A stretch of DNA of 37,310 nucleotides from SIG565 sp045646145 (GTDB lineage Bacteria > Bacillota > Clostridia > Oscillospirales > Acutalibacteraceae), in assembly GCA_045646145.1 (NCBI GenBank), contig JAZRKE010000085.1, positions 1-37,310 of the forward strand, in the 5' to 3' direction. Positions 32,498 to 37,310 of this stretch are shown here, piece by piece. The stretch's first letter is position 1. The number at the start of each line of letters is the position of its first letter. The notes beneath the pieces are model-generated. The model made no database searches. It worked only from the letters and a program-made list of their open reading frames with translations, and was not told the DNA's origin. A program made the position numbers and the translations under genes.

Positions 32498-32516
32498 TAA
32501 TAACTACTATTTATTA

Positions 32517-32795
32517 TTACATGTTACGTTTCATACGATCTAAAGTGGATGAGATTGGATTAACCCCAAAACTACGGCGCTGCTTGTTCACTGCGTATTC
32601 GCTCACGCCATACAACTTTGCAATCTCTTTATCGGAGATAAAATGCCATAAAAACATCAACCGATCTTCATCAAGCTGATAAAAATCCTCAGGGAACGAG
32701 TCTAAATATCTCGTATCTGGGTGCTGCCTTGATATAGCTCGTTTTAAAACCGCCATTTTTTCTTTAAATGTCTTTTCTATATTTTTGTTATCCAT
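32517..32795 (-). CDS. Small hypothetical protein with helix-turn-helix-like segment
   Basis: A 92-residue basic protein. ISDKEIAKLYGVSEYAVNKQRRSFGV (about 53-78) has helix-turn-helix spacing (KEIAxLYGVSExxVxxxR), suggesting DNA binding, while the N-terminus is a charged helix. I do not recognise the family. GGAGG lies 13 bases before ATG, somewhat far. It is the next gene upstream of the Na/Pi cotransporter but is separated from it by a terminator and Pho boxes. Confidence 0.6.
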   Translation of the reverse strand: MDNKNIEKTFKEKMAVLKRAISRQHPDTRYLDSFPEDFYQLDEDRLMFLWHFISDKEIAKLYGVSEYAVNKQRRSFGVNPISSTLDRMKRNM

Positions 32796-33136
32796 AAGCT
32801 TATGTAGGCCTCCGTTTTTACTCTTGCCACTATATTACGAACAGTGTTGAGTTTTTAGATACTTTTTTTAAGTGTATTCGCTTCTACACTTTATATTATA
32901 ATTTACCGCAGTAAAAAAGTAAATGTTTTATATAACCTTTGCAATGGAACTGTTTTTCAATACCGTAAAATTTTTTCAATTTTGGGATATAGAAAACCGG
33001 ATGAACATATACGTTCACCCGGCTTACCGTTATGTATCCTTACACCTCGCAGTACAATAAATTAAAGCAGAAAGCCGCCTGTTTTCTCGATAAATTTTCG
33101 GACAAAATCAGTGAAAACCCAGTGTTTATGCGGCTT
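32796..33136. other. AT-rich gap with a hairpin ending the first micro-ORF
   Basis: No protein gene is seen. CCGGATGAAC (32997-33006) pairs with GTTCACCCGG (33013-33022, one G-U) and is followed on the minus strand by TTTTCTATA, a fitting terminator for the micro-ORF at 33137-33199. GAAAGCCGC (about 33070) can also pair with GCGGCTTTC (33131-33139). Confidence 0.45.
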
Positions 33137-33199
33137 TCAAGGCTTTTGTGTTATTATACCGCGAGCATCTATTCTTCGAACTATTCCTGTAGCTTTCAT
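33137..33199 (-). CDS. Micro-ORF resembling the SpoVT N-terminus, copy 1
   Basis: A 20-codon frame beginning MKATGIVRRID and ending IITQKP, then stop. An AAAAGGAG site precedes ATG 33199 by 7 bases. The first 11 codons match SpoVT residues 1-11 exactly and differ in DNA only at synonymous sites. The rest loosely follows the next SpoVT residues (DDLGRVVIPK versus DARGIITQK). After the stop comes the CGCATAAACACTGGG block found in the spoVT promoter, then hairpins. It could be a translated microprotein, a leader peptide, or a decayed gene start. Confidence 0.4.
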   Translation of the reverse strand: MKATGIVRRIDARGIITQKP

Positions 33200-33285
33200 A
33201 TATAAATCTCCTTTTAATTCAAATCGTGATAGTATTATTTGTGATTAAAGGGAATTTATACTGATTTAAGTTTTGTTTTTAAAAT

Positions 33286-33314
33286 TTGACTTTATTAACA
33301 AGTTGTGTTATTAT
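33286..33314 (+). promoter_or_regulatory. Promoter of the acetyltransferase leader
   Basis: TTGACT (33286-33291), 17 bp, TATTAT (33309-33314), with a TGTGT extension before the -10. Confidence 0.65.
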
Positions 33315-33342
33315 AAATAAAATTATTCGGGAGGAAAACGGT

Positions 33343-33375
33343 ATGTTTTTTATCATCATGCGACGTATGCGATGA
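33343..33375 (+). CDS. Leader peptide MFFIIMRRMR
   Basis: A 10-codon ORF with an excellent GGGAGG site 8 bases upstream, right after the promoter. It ends Arg-Arg-Met-Arg. The Arg-X-Arg ending matches the '+x+' type known to stall ribosomes with macrolides in resistance leader peptides such as MTASMRLR. It is followed by an antiterminator-like stem and an intrinsic terminator before the acetyltransferase gene. That this peptide senses an antibiotic is inference. Confidence 0.6.
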   Translation: MFFIIMRRMR

Positions 33376-33392
33376 AAGCTTGTATCTTTTTT

Positions 33393-33430
33393 AGGTGCAG
33401 GCTTATTCTGCTTTGTGCCTAAACGTGTGA
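33393..33430 (+). promoter_or_regulatory. Leader stem (TTTAGG/CCTAAA) downstream of the leader peptide
   Basis: TTTAGGTGCA near 33391 can pair with TGTGCCTAAA near 33415-33424, closing a GC/TTATTCT/GC inner hairpin. It sits between the leader peptide and the terminator, where an anti-terminator or ribosome-sensitive stem would be expected. Confidence 0.4.
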
Positions 33431-33453
33431 TGAAAAGAATTTAACCTTTTTTA

Positions 33454-33494
33454 TTAACTGTTAATGGCACAAAAGCTATTAACAGTTTTTATAT
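33454..33494 (+). terminator. Intrinsic terminator preceding the acetyltransferase
   Basis: AACTGTTAAT pairs with ATTAACAGTT (10 bp, 12-base loop) and is followed by TTTATATTT. It ends about 15 bases before the GNAT start codon, so it must be bypassed to express that gene. Confidence 0.65.
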
Positions 33495-33508
33495 TTATGG
33501 AGGTTATT

Positions 33509-34033
33509 ATGAGCATATTAAAAACAAAAAGATTATTACTTAGACCCTTAAATTCCAATGATGCTGAAGCTATGTTCCAAAATTGGACTTTTGACGAAAG
33601 AGTAGCAAGATATTGTCGGTGGTATCCGCACAAAAGTATAGACGAAACAAAGCAACTGCTTAAAATATATTTAGAGCAAGCAGAAAACGGTTTTGATTAT
33701 CGGTGGGGAATTGTATTAACGGAAACAAATAAACTTATCGGGTGCATTGTTGTTGTGGATTTATCAGATGACAACAAAACTGCAATAATCGGTTATGTCC
33801 TATCATACAAATATTGGAATAATGGAATTTCAACCGAAGCGCTTTCTGCTGTTATAACAAAACTTTTTGATGATGGTATTGAAATTATAAAAGCGGAACA
33901 CCACATTGATAACATTGCATCAGGCAGGGTTATGGAAAAATGCGGCATGGAATTCACGCATAACGATAAAGCTCAACGTAAATTTGGTTCAGATGAAAAA
34001 TGCGATGTCAAATGTTATGAGATTAAAAAATAA
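33509..34033 (+). CDS. GNAT-family N-acetyltransferase (RimJ/RimL type)
   Basis: A 174-residue acetyltransferase. The RimJ/RimL-like opening is TKRLLLRPLNSNDAEAM, followed by IGCIVVVDLSDDNKTAIIGYVLSYKYWNNGISTEAL (the acetyl-CoA beta-strand and pyrophosphate loop; the usual Q/RxxGxG/A is W-N-N-G-I-S) and NIASGRVMEKCGMEF near the end. GGAGG precedes ATG 33509. Substrate cannot be told from sequence: ribosomal protein N-termini or an antibiotic are both possible. The leader-peptide attenuator makes a drug-inducible resistance role plausible. The AT-rich base composition of this and the next two genes suggests acquired DNA. Confidence 0.85.
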   Translation: MSILKTKRLLLRPLNSNDAEAMFQNWTFDERVARYCRWYPHKSIDETKQLLKIYLEQAENGFDYRWGIVLTETNKLIGCIVVVDLSDDNKTAIIGYVLSYKYWNNGISTEALSAVITKLFDDGIEIIKAEHHIDNIASGRVMEKCGMEFTHNDKAQRKFGSDEKCDVKCYEIKK

Positions 34034-34049
34034 ATGCGTTATATAGCAA

Positions 34050-34075
34050 AAGCGGAGTGGACTTCCACTCCGCTT
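34050..34075 (+). terminator. Hairpin after the acetyltransferase gene
   Basis: AAGCGGAGTGGA (34050-34061) and its perfect complement (34064-34075) form a 12-bp stem. It lacks a T-tract but is the only termination signal before the next promoter. Confidence 0.5.
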
Positions 34076-34303
34076 AACAAACATATGATTTTGCGAACTA
34101 AATACCATAAAATCATTAAAAACGATAATTACGATTCATACAAACATATCCTTGATATTTTTATTTATCGAATAGCTTAATAATTTTCACATATAAATAA
34201 TATGACATGTTTTTGTTGCTTATTAAAATTTTATGACAAAAATCAAAAACAGCCGACTTTTTGATTTGTTTGTCCGTTTTTAAGAAAACAATTTTAAAAA
34301 AGC
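34076..34303. other. AT-rich intergenic gap before the Fic gene
   Basis: No coding signal. AAATCAAAAA (34240-34249) is the inverse of TTTTTGATTT (34258-34267), giving a 10-bp stem that could be a bidirectional terminator or operator in front of the Fic promoter. Confidence 0.35.
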
Positions 34304-34335
34304 TTGATTTTTAAATTGTTTTGTGTTATTATAAT
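34304..34335 (+). promoter_or_regulatory. Promoter of the Fic gene
   Basis: TTGATT (34304-34309), 17 bp, TATTAT (34327-34332, overlapping TATAAT at 34330-34335). The TGTGTTATTATA stretch is the same as in the acetyltransferase promoter and in micro-ORF copies 1 and 2. Confidence 0.6.
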
Positions 34336-34364
34336 AGCTACAATCAAAAGGAGTTGTGTTTTTT

Positions 34365-35597
34365 ATGTCTTATAAAGGACTAAAAAGTTTATATTATGGA
34401 GACAATGAAGTTTATGCGCAGGAATATTTAAACAGGTTTAATTCAGAAGAAACAATAAAAATAAACTTTCACATTGGCGAAAATCAAGCTTTTTTTGTGC
34501 AAAACACAGAAGTTATGACGCTCGCATACAAGATTGCTAAATTAGATAAAGAGATTGGAAAATTATGTGATGCCCTTCCTGGTGTAGCAATAGACCAATA
34601 TTCAAAAAAGTGTCTAATAGATGAAATAGTAATAACCAATAAAATTGAAGGCGTCCATAGCAGCAGAAAAGAAATTGGCGAAGCGTTAGATGTATTGGAA
34701 ACACAATCAAAAGCCAAAGGAAAACGGCAACGGTTTATAAGTTTAGTTAATAAATATCTCAAGTTGATTAAAAATGAACTAATATCTTTGGAGAGTTGCA
34801 AGGATATCAGAGATATTTATGATGAAGTTTTCCTTGAAGAAGTTGTTAACGAAGAACCTAATAACAATCCTGACGGCAAAATTTTTAGAAAGGAATCCGT
34901 TTCCATCCATAGCGAAACAGATAAAGTCATTCATATAGGCTTAACTCCGGAAAGTAAAATAATTGAAGCAACCACTTTGGCTTTGCAGTTTTTGAACGAT
35001 GATTCCATAGAAGAATTGTTTAGAGTTTGCATTTTTCATTATCTCATCGAATATATACACCCCTTCTATGATGGGAATGGTAGGCTAGGTAGATTTATTT
35101 TAAGCTATGGCATTTCCAAAGTTTTATCGCCGCTAATTTCTTTCAGAATCTCAGAAACAATAAAGGAAAATATTAATGCATATTACAAGGCGTTCAAAAC
35201 CTGTAATGATCAACGGAATCTCGGCGATTTAACTCCTTTTCTATTAATGCAGCTAAACATGATTTTAACTTCTATGGAAGAATTGAAAAAATCATTGCAA
35301 CAAAAACTAGCAACTTGGAATAAGTACGAGAAGGCGATTGAGGCGCGCTGCGACGATTTTGAACTCCTCAAATTGTATAGTTATCTGATACAAGCAGCTT
35401 TATTTAGCGAAAAAGGAATATCAATGTTAGAACTTCAGGAAAATATGAAAAAAAGCAACTATATGGTTAAGTGCCTTTTAGGCAAAATCCCTGAAGAAAT
35501 GATAGTTATCAAAAAGAAAAGTAATTTTAAATTTTACTCTATCAATCTGGAAAAATTAAACAAAATCATTCTTGAGGAAAGCATTGAAAAACTGTAG
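34365..35597 (+). CDS. Fic-domain AMPylase, class II (N-terminal inhibitory motif)
   Basis: Fic proteins transfer AMP (or other nucleotide parts) to hydroxyl residues of target proteins. The 410-residue protein carries the complete motif HPFYDGNGRLGR (232-243) with catalytic His232 and the phosphate-binding loop. Upstream, T91-N-K-I-E95-G matches the inhibitory S/T-x-x-x-E-G/N motif, so the enzyme is probably autoinhibited. A C-terminal winged-helix-like region (LELQENMKKSNYMVKCLLGKI) is typical of stand-alone Fic proteins. ATG 34365 is preferred over an in-frame GTG at 34356 because AAGGAG is 11 bases away. No antitoxin gene is adjacent, consistent with self-inhibition. It lies in AT-rich accessory DNA. 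Confidence 0.88.
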   Translation: MSYKGLKSLYYGDNEVYAQEYLNRFNSEETIKINFHIGENQAFFVQNTEVMTLAYKIAKLDKEIGKLCDALPGVAIDQYSKKCLIDEIVITNKIEGVHSSRKEIGEALDVLETQSKAKGKRQRFISLVNKYLKLIKNELISLESCKDIRDIYDEVFLEEVVNEEPNNNPDGKIFRKESVSIHSETDKVIHIGLTPESKIIEATTLALQFLNDDSIEELFRVCIFHYLIEYIHPFYDGNGRLGRFILSYGISKVLSPLISFRISETIKENINAYYKAFKTCNDQRNLGDLTPFLLMQLNMILTSMEELKKSLQQKLATWNKYEKAIEARCDDFELLKLYSYLIQAALFSEKGISMLELQENMKKSNYMVKCLLGKIPEEMIVIKKKSNFKFYSINLEKLNKIILEESIEKL

Positions 35598-35630
35598 CAA
35601 AAGCGAGGTGAAATTCACCTCGCTTTTGCT
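35596..35630. terminator. Palindromic terminator after the Fic gene
   Basis: A 17-bp perfect stem (35596-35612 with 35614-35630). The core plus the adjoining GCTATGTAT is repeated at 36709-36746 after the next gene. Both lie just before a SpoVT-like micro-ORF copy. Confidence 0.65.
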
Positions 35631-35698
35631 ATGTATGGTCAAAATATGCTGTTTTTCTTCAAAAATTTTTGCTCTAAAATTGCTCGAAAACCCAGTAT

Positions 35699-35773
35699 TT
35701 ATAAAGGTTTATCACACTTTTGTGTTATTATAACACGAGCCTCTATACGGCGTACAATATCTGTTGCTTTCAT
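35699..35773 (-). CDS. Micro-ORF resembling the SpoVT N-terminus, copy 2
   Basis: A 24-codon frame starting MKATDIVRRIEARVIITQK and ending CDKPL. A TAAGGAG site lies 9-10 bases before ATG 35773. Relative to SpoVT codons 1-11 it has one amino-acid change (Gly5 to Asp) and several synonymous ones (GTA, CGC, CGT, ATT), as if protein sequence had been under selection. The AAATACTGGG block of the spoVT promoter follows the stop region. Status as a real gene is unproven. Confidence 0.4.
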   Translation of the reverse strand: MKATDIVRRIEARVIITQKCDKPL

Positions 35774-35921
35774 ATATTCATTTCTCCTTAAATTACAAAT
35801 TGTGTTGTCTATTACGAGCGACAAGCGAGTAACAAGGTTCACTCAGGTGTCAAAATTTCCAATTTTCGAAACGCCGTGTGGTTCATATTATCTGTATTTC
35901 TGGGAGAAATATACCGCAAGA

Positions 35922-35950
35922 TTTACTTTTTAGTGTTTGTGTGATATAAT
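35922..35950 (+). promoter_or_regulatory. Promoter of the membrane protein gene
   Basis: TTTACT (35922-35927), 17 bp, TATAAT (35945-35950), with a TGTGA extension. The start codon is 29 bases further on. Confidence 0.6.
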
Positions 35951-35978
35951 AAATCAAATCAATTTTGGAGCGCTGATT

Positions 35979-36704
35979 ATGAAAACTCATTTTCGCATAG
36001 AGAACAAAGAATTTACAGAATATCTCAAAATAACAACTAAAGATAAAGAGTATTATTTTTGCGATGATTTAACAATTGAATATGACGATTGCAATACTTT
36101 AAATGTTGATATCGAATTGATACAAGCAGAAGAATATCTCAAAATCAAAGCCAAAAACTCATTCTTAAGATTGTTGTTAAATATAGTAAAATTGATTTTC
36201 TCTCCGTTACTGTATTTTATCGACAATGAAGATGGGATTGGTTTGGATAAAGGTTATCATTCTTTCACTCCATTTACGATGAAACAATCCATTTCTATAG
36301 ACTCTCCTGATGAAAAGACAATCAGCATCACTTATATCGACTCGGCCTATAACAAAACAACAAAGAAATTCACTCCACCCACACTCAAATATCAAGAAAA
36401 TACAATCATTAATACAGAGCAAATTGCATTTTCACCACTCGTATTAGAAAGAGAATGGAACACATATCATATTCCTGCGTTTTCTGTAATAATGGTTGTC
36501 ATATTGTTATTGAATTGGTTAAACTTTTCAATATTTGCAAAAGTAATAAGAGAAATACCGTTATATCCAATATCCGAAAATATTGGTGGAATCATCGGAA
36601 TGTCGTTTTGCTCTCTTGTTATGATTGCATTGCTGATTGCGTATATCGTTGTCATTGTCAAATCGCATAGGTTGTATAAAGAAATTTCAAAAGTAAATAT
36701 GTAA
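35979..36704 (+). CDS. Hypothetical membrane protein
   Basis: A 241-residue protein with a soluble N-terminal half rich in beta-type residues (TTKDKEYYFCDDLTIEYDD) and hydrophobic segments near 60-83 (LRLLLNIVKLIFSPLLYFI), 166-188 (IPAFSVIMVVILLLNWLNFSIF) and 203-230. It starts at ATG 35979 with TTTTGGAG upstream; a longer frame from 35937 crosses the promoter. No family recognised. It has its own promoter and a terminator resembling the one after the Fic gene. Confidence 0.65.
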   Translation: MKTHFRIENKEFTEYLKITTKDKEYYFCDDLTIEYDDCNTLNVDIELIQAEEYLKIKAKNSFLRLLLNIVKLIFSPLLYFIDNEDGIGLDKGYHSFTPFTMKQSISIDSPDEKTISITYIDSAYNKTTKKFTPPTLKYQENTIINTEQIAFSPLVLEREWNTYHIPAFSVIMVVILLLNWLNFSIFAKVIREIPLYPISENIGGIIGMSFCSLVMIALLIAYIVVIVKSHRLYKEISKVNM

Positions 36705-36708
36705 TCAT

Positions 36709-36737
36709 AAAAGCGAGGTGAATTTCACCTCGCTTTT
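36709..36737. terminator. Palindromic terminator after the membrane protein gene
   Basis: AAAAGCGAGGTGAA pairs with TTCACCTCGCTTTT, then GCTATGTAT. Sequence is almost the same as 35600-35639. Confidence 0.65.
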
Positions 36738-36826
36738 GCTATGTATAAAAACCGCCCAAAACTTTGTTTTGACACCAATGCGTCGGGTGGGGCAAACCAG
36801 CAAAAACTATAGTGTTTATGCAGGTT

Positions 36827-36889
36827 TTAGGCGGTTTGCCCTATTATAACGCATTCCTCTATTCTTCTAACTATTCCTGTTGCTTTCAT
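36827..36889 (-). CDS. Micro-ORF resembling the SpoVT N-terminus, copy 3
   Basis: A 20-codon frame: MKATGIVRRIEECVIIGQTA then stop. The ribosome site (AAAGGTAAGG) is weaker than in copies 1 and 2. After the stop lies the GCATAAACACT block, and AAACCGCC-CAAAAC (about 36749) pairs with GTTTTAGGCGGTTT (36824-36837), the left arm ending in GGCGGTTTTTAT on the minus strand, a plausible terminator. The 338-base gap between the membrane protein and xylA holds little else. Confidence 0.38.
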   Translation of the reverse strand: MKATGIVRRIEECVIIGQTA

Positions 36890-36966
36890 ATATAAGAACC
36901 TTACCTTTCTAAAAATCGGAGATTTTTGAAAGGTGCCAAGAACCTTGTTGCTCGGTACCCTCGCAA

Positions 36967-37024
36967 TAAAAACTCCTTTGTTGATTTGATAACACTGTTA
37001 TTATCTGTAAGCATTGGAGTTTTA
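36967..37024 (-). terminator. Probable xylA terminator
   Basis: TAAAAACTCC (36967-36976) pairs with GGAGTTTTA (37016-37024), enclosing a nested GATAA/TTATC hairpin. On the minus strand it ends GGAGTTTTTATTG, and lies 19 bases after the xylA stop. Confidence 0.5.
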
Positions 37025-37042
37025 TACTTGAATTCGTTTTGT

Positions 37043-37310
37043 TTATTTAAACATAATTTCGTTAATGACGCTTTGCAGATATTCCTGTCTGCCGCTTGAG
37101 GGCAATTCGGGTGCACCCATATCCTCGGCAATTTTTGCAAGTTCGGTCAATGTAGCGCTTCCTTCTACTATCTTCTTGCCGATGCCCACCTTAAAGGAAG
37201 AATATCGTTCATCAACAAAGGAGTCTATTCTGCCATCTTCAATAATTTTTGCCGCTTTGATAAGCCCTAATGCAAAGGTATCCATACCGAGTATAAATGC
37301 ATGGAACATA
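37043..37310 (-). CDS. xylA: Xylose isomerase, C-terminal fragment
   Basis: The last 88 or so residues of xylose isomerase, which interconverts D-xylose and D-xylulose. MDTFALGLIKAAKIIEDGRIDSFVDERYSSF and ATLTELAKIAEDMG and the ending SSGRQEYLQSVINEIMF are the conserved C-terminal segments of the family. The gene continues beyond the right edge; the first Met seen is internal. Confidence 0.93.
   Translation of the reverse strand, partial: MFHAFILGMDTFALGLIKAAKIIEDGRIDSFVDERYSSFKVGIGKKIVEGSATLTELAKIAEDMGAPELPSSGRQEYLQSVINEIMFK

Noticed and set aside
35631..35933. 100-codon plus-strand frame between the Fic and membrane protein genes
   Set aside because: It crosses the SpoVT-like micro-ORF and repeat, has no ribosome site, and its translation looks like repeat-derived noise.
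36749..36837. attC-like integron recombination site in the long stem at micro-ORF copy 3
   Set aside because: The stem has no GTTRRRY/RYYYAAC core pair, differs in copy 1, and no integron integrase is present. A terminator explanation is simpler.
1..37310. CRISPR arrays, prophage or IS elements
   Set aside because: No regularly spaced direct repeats of 25-40 bases, and no Cas, integrase, transposase or phage structural gene among the reading frames.

Overview
The window looks like a chromosomal segment of a low-GC, spore-forming Clostridia bacterium, probably an uncultured gut Oscillospirales/Ruminococcaceae relative. This is an inference from gene content and style: a spoVT/abrB-type regulator, a spoIIQ-like LytM gene, a Clostridia-type rimP-nusA-ylxR-ylxQ-infB-rbfA-nrnA-truB-ribF operon, Gram-positive ribosome binding sites (AAGGAG/GGAGG) before nearly every gene, and TTGACA/TATAAT-type promoters. 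No rRNA, tRNA, CRISPR array, transposase or integrase gene was found.

Layout. 1-550: a terminator, a multi-branched palindromic repeat and mostly non-coding DNA. 548-2545: a eukaryotic-type (GH13_8-like) glycogen branching enzyme. 2.7-4.1 kb: a frameshifted RepA-N-like gene, a small Cys-rich protein, and an AT-rich leader with two candidate small transcription units. 4.1-6.1 kb: an EF-G paralogue with altered GTPase motifs. 6.4-7.9 kb: a secreted hypothetical protein and a SpoIIQ-like protein. 8.15-15.9 kb: the nine-gene translation/transcription operon, with a promoter and a hairpin-rich leader. 16.1-16.6 kb: spoVT, preceded by a sigma-G-like promoter lying in duplicated sequence. 17.1-23.7 kb: pstSCAB-phoU-phoB-phoR, with a one-base frameshift in pstS.

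23.9-30.5 kb holds an unusual set: a CofE-like ligase, a GMP synthase lacking its glutaminase domain, PurC, a PurF lacking the catalytic N-terminal Cys, and diaminopimelate dehydrogenase, with a divergent LysR regulator. On paper the three ammonia-using steps (GuaA', PurF', Ddh) would all take free ammonium, so this may be a regulated ammonium-dependent anabolic island. It sits between two phosphate-transport units (pst and a Na/Pi cotransporter) whose promoters carry nearly the same Pho-box array at the same spacing.

32.8-37 kb is an AT-rich accessory stretch: a GNAT acetyltransferase behind a 10-codon leader peptide (ending Arg-Met-Arg) and an intrinsic terminator, a Fic AMPylase, and a membrane protein. 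Between these genes are three short ORFs on the opposite strand that copy the first ~20 residues of SpoVT, each next to a copy of the spoVT promoter-like repeat. The window ends in the 3' part of xylA.

The best candidates for undescribed biology are the SpoVT-like micro-ORFs, the ammonium-type purine/lysine island, the leader-controlled acetyltransferase, and the structured leader at 3.5-3.9 kb.
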